NCBI RefSeq assembly: GCF_010993735.1
Contig: NZ_WQNI01000005.1
Span: 2,501-66,500, forward strand
Length of the DNA stretch: 64,000 nucleotides
Reading direction: 5' to 3'
Source of the DNA: Chelativorans alearensis
Lineage (GTDB): Bacteria > Pseudomonadota > Alphaproteobacteria > Rhizobiales > Rhizobiaceae
Numbering within the stretch: the first letter of the stretch is position 1; every line of letters begins with the position of its first letter. A program made the position numbers and the translations under genes. This document shows, one piece after another, positions 42,962 through 49,887 of the stretch. Below the pieces are notes generated by a model. It worked only from the letters and a program-made list of their open reading frames with translations. It did no database searches and was not told where the DNA came from.

Positions 42962-43150
42962 TTCGTGACGGCAGGTCTCCTGGCTTACGGATCGTCGCCC
43001 TGCCGCCGCCTTCCCGAAGCACCCGGCTTCAGTGGCGTGTGGCGGAGAGCTCTCCGACTACAGTTGCGGGGACAGCTGCGGAATTGCCCGAAGGCGCACC
43101 GCATTCCCTCTTAGCTCCCACCCTGGCGGATGGAAGACCGTCGCCGACCA
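42962..43150 (-). promoter_or_regulatory. cobalamin riboswitch controlling DUF1636-cobW-cobN-cobG...
   Basis: Read on the minus strand it has the conserved AGCTGTCCCCGCAACTGTA core, CCACTG, GGGAAGGC and the B12 box AGCCAGGAGACCTGCC, in the right order. A closing stem GACGG/CCGTC is also visible. It lies in the leader of the large leftward cob operon. Boundaries are approximate. High adenosylcobalamin should reduce expression (established for this class). Confidence 0.93.
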
Positions 43151-43178
43151 TTTAGAGGGGCAGCGGCTATGCTGTCAA
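43151..43178 (-). promoter_or_regulatory. promoter of the leftward cob operon
   Basis: On the minus strand TTGACA (43178-43173) is a perfect -35, followed after 16 bp by TCTAAA (43156-43151) as -10. Transcription would start just before the riboswitch. Position and the perfect -35 make this likely. Confidence 0.65.
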
Positions 43179-43229
43179 CGCAGGATAATTTCGTCTTGTC
43201 CCGGCGCGCATTTCGTTTAAGGTCGGCCC

Positions 43230-43411
43230 TGTCGTCGGTTCCCTTCGGGGACGAAAAGAGGGAACGTGGTAAGGGCTTTTTTTGCCCCGATCCGCGGCTG
43301 CCCCCGCAACTGTGAGCGGCGAGCTTGCGCCCAAGAGCCACTGAAGCATTTCGCTTCGGGAAGGCGGGCCAAGTGAAGACCCGCGAGCCAGGAGACCTGC
43401 CTACGACGAGA
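43230..43411 (+). promoter_or_regulatory. cobalamin riboswitch controlling cbtB-cbtA-cobU-cobO
   Basis: On the plus strand GGCTGCCCCCGCAACTGTGA, AGCCACTG, GGGAAGGCGGG and the B12 box AGCCAGGAGACCTGCC follow in order, with the closing stem GTCGTCGG/CTACGACGA. It precedes the CbtB gene by about 45 bp. The leftward riboswitch lies only about 80 bp away, transcribed in the opposite direction. I could not assign its promoter with confidence. Confidence 0.93.
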
Positions 43412-43454
43412 CGAAACCGCAAGAGCCCTCGGGTGGAGGGCAGAGGATCTGAAC

Positions 43455-43631
43455 ATGACCACATCCACGACCTTTGGCGCGCTCGAATCCGCAAAATCGC
43501 GCGTTCTCCCGCTTCTCATGACCGGGCTGCTCGGCGTCTTCATCATCGCCGTTTCCGGCTTTGCGCAGATGGACGTCGTCCACAACGCCGGACACGACTA
43601 TCGCCACTCCATGGCTTTCCCCTGCCACTAG
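43455..43631 (+). CDS. cbtB: CbtB, small subunit of a predicted cobalt transporter
   Basis: A 58-aa membrane protein. After a short polar N-terminus there is one transmembrane helix (about residues 17-38). The histidine-rich tail VVHNAGHDYRHSMAFPCH ends in the family's H-x-x-x-H/RH...PCH pattern. CbtB and CbtA form a B12-regulated candidate cobalt importer family. It stands directly behind the rightward cobalamin riboswitch and 119 bp before cbtA. GAGGATCTGAAC precedes the ATG. Confidence 0.88.
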   Translation: MTTSTTFGALESAKSRVLPLLMTGLLGVFIIAVSGFAQMDVVHNAGHDYRHSMAFPCH

Positions 43632-43699
43632 ATCACGCCCCCTGCTGACCGCTGTTTCGCTGCCGCGATTCGTCTGGTCACGACTTGCATGATCCATGA

Positions 43700-43721
43700 C
43701 CGAAAGGCCGCCGCCTTTCGG
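43700..43721. repeat. intercistronic hairpin between cbtB and cbtA
   Basis: CCGAAAGGC and GCCTTTCGG form a perfect 9-bp stem with the loop CGCC, 30 bp before cbtA. It is followed by ACCAAAAAC rather than a U-tract, so it is more likely an mRNA-processing or stabilising structure than a terminator. Confidence 0.45.
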
Positions 43722-43750
43722 ACCAAAAACTTCAAGCAGAGGTCGAATCC

Positions 43751-44485
43751 ATGTCAATTTTCAGAAACGCGATGTTCCTTGCCGCCATCGCCGGGCTTTT
43801 CGCCGGCATCGTCATGACGGGGCTGCAAAGCTTCTTCACCGTTCCACTGATCCTTCAGGCCGAAACCTACGAAGCCGCCGCGCCCGCCCATGATCACGGC
43901 GCCCACGATCACGGCGAAGGCGTAGCTGCCGACCACCACCACGACGAAGAGGCCTGGGCGCCGGCTGACGGAGCGGAGCGCACCTTCTACACCGTCCTTG
44001 CCAACGTTGTGACGGGTATCGGCTTCGGTCTGCTGCTTGTCGCCGTCTCTGAGATGGCCGGCGGCATTGCGGGCTGGCGGCAAGGCGTCCTCTGGGGCTT
44101 TGCCGGCTTTGCCGTCTTCACGCTGGCGCCGGGGCTCGGCCTGCCTCCGGAACTCCCCGCCATGCCGGCGGCCGACCTTTTCGCGAGGCAGGTATGGTGG
44201 ATCGCCACGGTCGGCGCCACGGCGGCCGGACTTGCCCTGATCGTGTTCGGCCGTTCGGTGTTGCTCGCCGTGCTGGGCGTTGCGTTGATCGTGGCGCCGC
44301 ACGCCGTCGGCGCACCACAGCCGGGAACCCACGAGACGCCGGTTCCGGCAGACCTGCACCAGCGCTTCGTGGTGGCCGTGACGGTCACCAACCTCCTGTT
44401 CTGGCTGGTGCTTGGTGCCGCAATGGGCTTCGTGCGCGCACGGTTTTCCGGCCCCATCGGCACACCGCAGAACAGCCTTGCCTGA
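43751..44485 (+). CDS. cbtA: CbtA family predicted cobalt transporter subunit
   Basis: A 244-aa inner-membrane protein with about five to six hydrophobic segments, starting FLAAIAGLFAGIVMTGLQSF. Between the first and second helix lies a periplasmic histidine/aspartate-rich loop (HDHGAHDHGEGVAADHHHDE, residues about 47-66), a likely metal-capture site. Further family patterns are GIGFGLLLVAVSEM and WGFAGFAVFTLAPGLGLPPELP. With CbtB it should supply cobalt for the CobN chelatase. Control by the cobalamin riboswitch upstream supports this. Confidence 0.92.
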   Translation: MSIFRNAMFLAAIAGLFAGIVMTGLQSFFTVPLILQAETYEAAAPAHDHGAHDHGEGVAADHHHDEEAWAPADGAERTFYTVLANVVTGIGFGLLLVAVSEMAGGIAGWRQGVLWGFAGFAVFTLAPGLGLPPELPAMPAADLFARQVWWIATVGATAAGLALIVFGRSVLLAVLGVALIVAPHAVGAPQPGTHETPVPADLHQRFVVAVTVTNLLFWLVLGAAMGFVRARFSGPIGTPQNSLA

Positions 44486-44993
44486 CGGCCGCCAATTGAC
44501 CTTCGTCCTCGGCGGGACGCGCTCCGGCAAGAGCCGCCACGCCGAGGCGCTGGTGGCAGCCTCTGCGCCGCCGTGGACCTACATCGCCACGGCAGAGGCC
44601 TTCGACGCGGAAATGCAGGCGCGGATCGCCGAGCATCGCGCCCGGCGCGACGAGCGCTGGACGGTGCTCGAAGCGCCGCTGGAGCTTGCGGAGGCTCTTG
44701 CAGGAACCGCTGAGGGAGAGCCGGTTCTGGTGGATTGCCTGACGCTGTGGCTGACCAACGTGATGCTCGCTGGAGATGACATAGAGGCGAAATGCCGGCA
44801 GCTGGCCAAGGTTCTCAAGCGCCCGCGCGGGCCCTGGGTCCTCGTTTCCAATGAGGTCGGCCTTGGCATCGTACCGGACAATGCGATGGCGAGGCAATTC
44901 CGGGACGCGGCGGGCAAACTCAACCAGATGGTGGCGGCAGAGGCCGACAGCGTCGTCTTCATGGTTGCCGGCCTACCGATGAAGGTGAAGTGA
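44478..44993 (+). CDS. cobU: adenosylcobinamide kinase / adenosylcobinamide-phosphate guanylyltransferase
   Basis: Bifunctional nucleotide-loop enzyme (CobU; CobP in P. denitrificans). It phosphorylates adenosylcobinamide and then adds GMP. The P-loop is FVLGGTRSGKSRHAEAL at the N-terminus, and VLVDCLTLWLTNVML and VSNEVGLGIVPDNAMARQFRD are diagnostic. The product is 171 aa if it starts at the TTG at 44478, which overlaps the cbtA end. A second TTG at 44496 would give a shorter N-terminus closer to the family norm, and neither has a strong ribosome binding site, so translation is probably coupled to cbtA. Confidence 0.9.
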   Translation: MPDGRQLTFVLGGTRSGKSRHAEALVAASAPPWTYIATAEAFDAEMQARIAEHRARRDERWTVLEAPLELAEALAGTAEGEPVLVDCLTLWLTNVMLAGDDIEAKCRQLAKVLKRPRGPWVLVSNEVGLGIVPDNAMARQFRDAAGKLNQMVAAEADSVVFMVAGLPMKVK

Positions 44994-44994
44994 C

Positions 44995-45609
44995 ATGCGC
45001 GAGATCGAAGACCGTGAAGCCGAACGCCATAAGGCCAAGATGGCCAAACGCAAGGCCGTGCAGGATGCCGAGGTGGCGGACAAAAACGTCGAAAAGGGTC
45101 TCCTGATCGTCAATACAGGCCCCGGCAAGGGCAAGTCCACCGCCGCCTTCGGCCTGGCGCTCCGTATGCTCGGCCACGGCCGGCGCGTCGGCATCGTGCA
45201 GTTCATCAAGGGCGCCTGGCATACCGGCGAGAAGGACGCGCTCAAGCGCTTCGGCGATCAGGTGGAGTGGCATTCGATGGGCGAAGGCTTCACCTGGGAA
45301 ACGCAGGATCTCAAGCGTGACATCGCGGCCGCGAAGCGGGCGTGGCAGAAGGCGCTGGAACTGATGGCGGAGCCCTCTTTCGGCCTCGTCATCCTCGACG
45401 AGCTCAACATCGCGCTGCGCTACGACTATCTCGATCTGGACGCGGTGGTGGCGGCACTCAAGGGGCGAAGAGCGGGTCTCCACGTGGTGGTGACCGGCCG
45501 CAACGCCAAGCCCCAACTCGTCGAAGCCGCCGATCTGGTGACCGAGATGGGACAGGTGAAGCACCACTTCTCCGCCGGCGTGAAGGCGCAGAAGGGTGTC
45601 GAGTTCTAG
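44995..45609 (+). CDS. cobO: cob(I)yrinic acid a,c-diamide adenosyltransferase
   Basis: Transfers the 5'-deoxyadenosyl group from ATP to reduced cobalt corrinoids. The 204-aa product has a charged N-terminal extension (MREIEDREAERHKAKMAKRK), a P-loop in NTGPGKGKSTAAFGLALR, QFIKGAWHTGEKDAL, and the CobA/CobO pattern VILDELNIALRYDYLD. It ends with GQVKHHFSAGVKAQKGVEF. It begins one base after the cobU stop and is the last gene of the rightward riboswitch operon, converging with cbiB after 17 bp. Confidence 0.95.
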   Translation: MREIEDREAERHKAKMAKRKAVQDAEVADKNVEKGLLIVNTGPGKGKSTAAFGLALRMLGHGRRVGIVQFIKGAWHTGEKDALKRFGDQVEWHSMGEGFTWETQDLKRDIAAAKRAWQKALELMAEPSFGLVILDELNIALRYDYLDLDAVVAALKGRRAGLHVVVTGRNAKPQLVEAADLVTEMGQVKHHFSAGVKAQKGVEF

Positions 45610-45626
45610 CCACCCCCACAGGCTCA

Positions 45627-46595
45627 TCAGCCATGCAGGAAGAGAAGCCCCGCCACGACGCCCAAGAGCGCGATCAGAATTGCATCGGCAGCCCAATAGA
45701 GGCGCAGCGCGCGGCGGATGTCGGCTGCCATGGCCTCGCGCCGCCCGCCCTCACCCATCAGCGCGTCGTCGACCAGCACACCACCATAGTTGCGCGGCCC
45801 CGCGAGTGCCAGCCCCAGCGCACCGGCCATGGCGGCCTCCGGCCACCCGGCGTTGGGCGAACGGTGCCGCCCCGCGTCGTGCCGCACGGCGCTCCACGCC
45901 TTCGCCGGAGAACCCGCCCCCGTAACCCACGCCGCTGCCACGATCAGCAGTGCCGACAGACGCGAAGCGGGCAAGTTTACAAGGTCGTCGAAGCGCGCCG
46001 CCGCCCAGCCAAAGGCCTCGTGCCGCGGCGTGCGATGGCCGATCATGCTGTCGGCGGTGTTGACGGCCTTGTAGGAGAGCACGCCCGGCAGCCCAAAAAC
46101 CGCCAGCCAGAAAGCCGGCGCCACCACGCCGTCGGAGAAGTTTTCGGCAAGGCTCTCGATGGCCGCGCGGGAGACACCTGCCTCATCAAGCACCGCAGTG
46201 TCGCGGCCGACGATCATCGAGACTGCCTGGCGCCCGGCTTCCAGCCCCCCGGTCTCGAGCGCCGATGCAACGGCCGCAACGTGCGAGGCAAGGCTGCGCT
46301 GGGCGATGAGCGAACTGGCCAAGAGCGCAGTGACAAGGAGGCCGGCACCGGCGCCCAGCAGCGATTGCAGCGCCCACCCAACCCCACCCGCGACCGCCAC
46401 CAGGACGCAGAGAGCCACCACGCCACCGGCACGGCGGCTTCGCAACCTCCAATCCTGCCGGTTGAGCGTCCGGTCGAGAATGCCGATCAGCCGGCCCACC
46501 CACGTTACCGGATGGCCGACCGCTCGAAACAGGCGATCCGGATAACCGAGCGCCAGTTCGATCACGAGCGACAGGAAGGCTAGAAGAACGAACAT
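45627..46595 (-). CDS. cbiB: adenosylcobinamide-phosphate synthase
   Basis: Membrane enzyme (CbiB; CobD in P. denitrificans) that attaches aminopropanol or its phosphate to adenosylcobyrate. The 322-aa product starts FVLLAFLSLVIELALGYPDR, with PVTWVGRLIGILDRTLN, SLIAQRSLASHVAAVASALE, MIVGRDTAVLDEAGVSRAAI and SLAENFSDGVVAPAFW, all family patterns. Several transmembrane helices are apparent. Its start codon shares two bases with the start of the divergent cobC gene; neither has an obvious ribosome binding site. Confidence 0.94.
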   Translation of the reverse strand: MFVLLAFLSLVIELALGYPDRLFRAVGHPVTWVGRLIGILDRTLNRQDWRLRSRRAGGVVALCVLVAVAGGVGWALQSLLGAGAGLLVTALLASSLIAQRSLASHVAAVASALETGGLEAGRQAVSMIVGRDTAVLDEAGVSRAAIESLAENFSDGVVAPAFWLAVFGLPGVLSYKAVNTADSMIGHRTPRHEAFGWAAARFDDLVNLPASRLSALLIVAAAWVTGAGSPAKAWSAVRHDAGRHRSPNAGWPEAAMAGALGLALAGPRNYGGVLVDDALMGEGGRREAMAADIRRALRLYWAADAILIALLGVVAGLLFLHG

Positions 46596-47640
46596 GGCAT
46601 TGCTGAAGGACGATCCCGCAAAGGAAGTGACCGATCACGGCGGCAGTCTTTTGCGCGCGGAGGCGCTTTTCCCCGGCGCACCGAAGCCCTGGCTCGATCT
46701 TTCCACGGGCATCAATCCGCATCCCTATCCGCTTTCAGATATATCCGCCAGCGCCTTCCAGCGCCTGCCGGAGCAAGCGCAGCTGCAAGCCCTCGTGGAT
46801 GCCGCCGCCGAAGCCTACGGCGCGCCTGACGCTATGAACGTCGTCGCCGCACCTGGCACGCAGATCCTTCTGCCTTTGGTGGCGGGCCTCATCGCCGGGG
46901 GCAAGGCGGCCGTGCTGTCGCCCACCTATGCCGAGCACAGGCGCGCTTCTGCCATTGCCGGGCACGATGTGGCCGAGGTCTCCGATTTCACGGCACTCTA
47001 CGACGCTGACCTCGCCGTCGTCGTCAACCCGAACAATCCCGACGGCCGGATCATCACGCGCACCGAGCTCCTGTATCTGGCCGCGCATATGCGGGCGAAG
47101 GGCGGCCTTCTGGTGGTCGACGAGGCCTTCATGGATGTCGGGCCGCGCACGGAGGCACTCGACGGCGACCTTGAGGCCGGCGCCTTTGTCGTTCTGCGCT
47201 CCTTCGGCAAGTTCTTCGGGCTCGCCGGCATCAGGCTCGGCTTTGCCCTTGCCGCCCAGCCCATCGCCGACATCCTGCGAGCCCGCCTCGGCCCCTGGGC
47301 GGTCAGCGGGCCGGCGCTTAAAATCGGCCAGCGCGCCCTTGCCGATCTCCCATGGCAGGCGGAAATGCGCGAGCGCCTCGCCCGGCAAGCATTGGATCTC
47401 GATACGCTGCTGGCTGAAAACGGCCTCGCCGCTGCCGGCGGCACGCCGCTCTTCCGTTTCCTGCGGACGGTTCAGGCGGCAAGCCTCTTCCGGTCGCTCG
47501 GTGAGGATGGGATCCTGGTGCGCAATTTCCGTGCTGATCCACACGCACTGCGTATAGGATTGCCGGGAGGGGACGGAGAATTCGACCGGCTGGCGCAATC
47601 GCTCCACCGCTGGCGGAAAGCCGCAGGACAACAGCAATGA
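46594..47640 (+). CDS. cobC: threonine-phosphate decarboxylase-like aminotransferase (CobC)
   Basis: PLP enzyme, 348 aa, of the CobC (P. denitrificans)/CobD (Salmonella) type. It makes (R)-1-aminopropan-2-ol phosphate from threonine phosphate for the corrin side chain. It has HGGSLLRAEALFPGAPKPWL with DLSTGINPHPYP, the NPNNPDGRI segment, the acidic VVDEAFMDVGPR and the PLP-lysine in VVLRSFGKFFGLAGIRLGF (core SFGKFFGLAG). It is divergent from cbiB with overlapping starts, and its stop overlaps the phosphatase gene by 4 bp. Confidence 0.92.
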   Translation: MALLKDDPAKEVTDHGGSLLRAEALFPGAPKPWLDLSTGINPHPYPLSDISASAFQRLPEQAQLQALVDAAAEAYGAPDAMNVVAAPGTQILLPLVAGLIAGGKAAVLSPTYAEHRRASAIAGHDVAEVSDFTALYDADLAVVVNPNNPDGRIITRTELLYLAAHMRAKGGLLVVDEAFMDVGPRTEALDGDLEAGAFVVLRSFGKFFGLAGIRLGFALAAQPIADILRARLGPWAVSGPALKIGQRALADLPWQAEMRERLARQALDLDTLLAENGLAAAGGTPLFRFLRTVQAASLFRSLGEDGILVRNFRADPHALRIGLPGGDGEFDRLAQSLHRWRKAAGQQQ

Positions 47641-48143
47641 TCCACGTCACGCCCCTTTCCCAGCTTGCAGCAACGCTGGAAGCGACCAACGCGACCCATC
47701 TCATCTCGCTTCTTTCCCTTGAGGCCGAGCCTCCGCGGCCCGCCCATCTCGACCCGTCCTGCTGCCTGCACATCGCCATGCACGATATTGTCGAGGAAAT
47801 GCCGGGGCTGGTCGCGCCGTCGCGGGCGCATGTTGAAACGCTCCTCGACTTCGCCCATTCCTGGGACCGCACGGCGCCGATGGTGGTGCATTGCCATGCC
47901 GGTATCAGCCGCTCGACAGCCGCCGCCTATTCCATCGCCGCTGCACTCCAGCCCGACCATGACGAGATGGAGCTTGCCCGGGAACTCCGCCGCCGCGCGC
48001 CGTCCGCCACGCCCAACATCCGCATCGTCTCCTTCGCCGACCAGATCCTTGGCCGGCGCGGCCGCATGGTCGAAGCAATCCGCGCCATCGGCCGGGGTGC
48101 GGAAGCCTACGAGGGAACGCCTTTCCTCTTGGATATCCGTTGA
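47637..48143 (+). CDS. dual-specificity/tyrosine phosphatase-like protein coupled to cobC
   Basis: A 168-aa cysteine-dependent phosphatase. The CX5R signature reads HCHAGISRSTAAAYSI (Cys86, Arg92), and an upstream Asp (Asp50 in IAMHDIVEE) is placed as the general acid. Its ATG overlaps the cobC stop in an ATGA, and it is the last gene of the cobalamin cluster. No classical alpha-ribazole phosphatase (histidine-phosphatase type) is seen in the window, so this enzyme might remove phosphate from alpha-ribazole phosphate or cobalamin 5'-phosphate (inference). A protein phosphatase role remains possible. Confidence 0.85.
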   Translation: MIHVTPLSQLAATLEATNATHLISLLSLEAEPPRPAHLDPSCCLHIAMHDIVEEMPGLVAPSRAHVETLLDFAHSWDRTAPMVVHCHAGISRSTAAAYSIAAALQPDHDEMELARELRRRAPSATPNIRIVSFADQILGRRGRMVEAIRAIGRGAEAYEGTPFLLDIR

Positions 48144-48194
48144 TGGACGCCGATGCCGGTCAGGCGCCCGCCGCAATCGAGGCTTGAAGGGGGG

Positions 48195-48887
48195 CTATTC
48201 CTGCGGTGGCGCCCAGCGTTTGCGGGCATAAAGCTCGACCATCCACCCGGCCTCCCGGGCGATGGCATCGACGTTGGAGGCCGGGCCTTCCGTCGCCATC
48301 TCGTCGGCCGCCAAAATAGCCTCGGCGATCAGATGCGCGGCAATTTCGAGTTCCTCCTCCGGCGCCGCGTGCACCCCCCGTCCGCGCAGGCCGTCGCGGA
48401 TAATAGCGGCGAGCCGCGTCCGAAACGTCATACGGATGTCGCGCAGCATCGGCACGGCGCGCATGGCCCGCATGATCCAGATCCCCCCGGGCCTGCCCTG
48501 CGTGATCTTGTTCAGCTGCTTCAGAACCTCGGCGATCTCGCCCGCCGCCTCGGGAAAAGCCTCATCGGCATCCGCCCGCTCCTGCCACAACCCTTCCACC
48601 GCTTCCAGCTGCGCCGTCGTCAACCGGCGGGCAAGTTCCGCAAGGATGGCGTATTTGTTGGGAAACCAGCGGTAAAGCGCCGGTGGCGTCATCCCCGCCC
48701 GTTCGCAGATCATGTTGGTCGAAAGCCGCTCGACCCCCACCTCACCCAGCAGCCAGCCAGTCACGTCGAGAATGGTCTCGAACGTGCTTTTCGCGCGCTT
48801 CTGCGACGGTTGCAGCTTGGCCTCGAGCTGCGTGGCTTTGCGAACAGGCGCACGACGGCGACTTGATCGCTTCCGTGGCGTTTTCAA
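48195..48887 (-). CDS. TetR family transcriptional regulator with a basic N-terminal tail
   Basis: A 230-aa regulator. Its TetR HTH domain (TFETILDVTGWLLGEVGVER, then LSTNMICERAGMTPPALYRWFPNKYAILAELA) begins only after about 35 residues rich in Arg/Lys/Ser (KTPRKRSSRRRAPVRK...). I favour the TTG at 48887, which has GGTGAG with suitable spacing. An ATG at 48971 would add 28 unlikely residues. It is divergent from the SLT lipoprotein gene with 239 bp between them. What it controls is unknown; its 3' end faces the phosphatase gene. Confidence 0.8.
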   Translation of the reverse strand: MKTPRKRSSRRRAPVRKATQLEAKLQPSQKRAKSTFETILDVTGWLLGEVGVERLSTNMICERAGMTPPALYRWFPNKYAILAELARRLTTAQLEAVEGLWQERADADEAFPEAAGEIAEVLKQLNKITQGRPGGIWIMRAMRAVPMLRDIRMTFRTRLAAIIRDGLRGRGVHAAPEEELEIAAHLIAEAILAADEMATEGPASNVDAIAREAGWMVELYARKRWAPPQE

Positions 48888-48939
48888 TATCTTCTCACCC
48901 CCAAGCGCATTACACCCCGTGCAATGCACAACCCTGCGT

Positions 48940-48963
48940 GGATGGATGTCATTTTTACCATCC
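48940..48963. promoter_or_regulatory. inverted repeat upstream of the TetR-type gene
   Basis: GGATGG and CCATCC, separated by 12 bp, lie about 55-75 bp before the proposed TTG start, in the divergent region. It could be the regulator's own operator. Support is limited to symmetry and position; the rest of the 239-bp region shows nothing clear. Confidence 0.3.
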
Positions 48964-49126
48964 CTATGCAAGCGCTAGATGCCTGCACGGGATGCCTGTG
49001 CGATCGGCAAAAGCCCGGTACCCACCGCTTCCGTCACCCAGGTGCCTATCCGCGTGTCGGCCTCTTCCAGCCGATTCCGGTGCCGCGGTTAGAAATTGTT
49101 AGAATTTTACGGGTTATGGCCAGCGC

Positions 49127-49708
49127 ATGATGCGTGCCATAATGATCGCCGTTGTGCTTCTGGCGCTTGGCGGCTGTGCCTCCACGCCAGGAAACATCAA
49201 CAATCTCTGTTCCGTGTTCGACCAGAAGGATGGTTGGTTCGGCGGCTGGTATAGCGACGCCAAACGCGCCGAGCGCCAGTACGGCGTGCCGGTTCCCGTG
49301 CTGATGGCAACCATCCGCACCGAGTCCGGCTTCAAGGCCAATGCCAGGCCCCCGCGTAAAAAGCTGCTCGGCTTCGTTCCCTGGAAGCGCCCCTCCAGCG
49401 CCTATGGCTACTCCCAGGCCCTCGACGGCACCTGGGATCGCTATCGGCGCGAAACCGGCAGGCGGGGCGCCCGCCGTGGTGATTTCGCCGACGCGGTGGA
49501 CTTCGTCGGCTGGTACCACCGCCAGAGCCACCACAAGAACGGCATCGCGCTCGACGACACCTACAATCTCTATCTGGCATACTACGCCGGTCACGCCGGC
49601 TACTCCCGCGGCGCCTGGCGCAACAACGCACACATGAAGAAAGCCGCCGGCAGGGCGGCCGCCAAGGCGAACGACTACGCCTACCAGATGCAACGCTGCG
49701 GACGGTAG
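49127..49708 (+). CDS. SLT-domain (lytic transglycosylase-like) lipoprotein
   Basis: A 193-aa lipoprotein: hydrophobic signal ending in the lipobox LGGC (Cys17), then a compact SLT-like domain. The catalytic glutamate candidate is Glu66 in MATIRTESGFKANARPP, followed by SSAYGYSQALDGTWDRYRRE and YNLYLAYYAGHAGYSRG, which match the SLT core (GxxQ, AYNAG-like AYYAG). It would cleave peptidoglycan glycan strands from the membrane. It is a single-gene unit with an intrinsic terminator about 45 bp after its stop. Confidence 0.87.
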   Translation: MMRAIMIAVVLLALGGCASTPGNINNLCSVFDQKDGWFGGWYSDAKRAERQYGVPVPVLMATIRTESGFKANARPPRKKLLGFVPWKRPSSAYGYSQALDGTWDRYRRETGRRGARRGDFADAVDFVGWYHRQSHHKNGIALDDTYNLYLAYYAGHAGYSRGAWRNNAHMKKAAGRAAAKANDYAYQMQRCGR

Positions 49709-49752
49709 GCGCGGCCGCATTCGAAAGCCGCGGTCACCTTCACATCCAATCG

Positions 49753-49772
49753 AGGGGGCATTCGCCCCTTTT
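49753..49772 (+). terminator. intrinsic terminator after the SLT lipoprotein gene
   Basis: AGGGGGC-ATTC-GCCCCTT forms a stem of about 7 bp (one G-U pair) with a 4-base loop, running into TTTT. It lies 44 bp downstream of the stop codon, which fits Rho-independent termination. Confidence 0.75.
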
Positions 49773-49887
49773 CACCACCCCTTCCCGCCTTGGGCAGGTG
49801 GACGACGGGGTGCGAAGAGGGCAACATGCAAACGGACACATACACAGGACCCGGTAAAGAGGTAGTCGGGAAAGGGAGGAGATTTCG

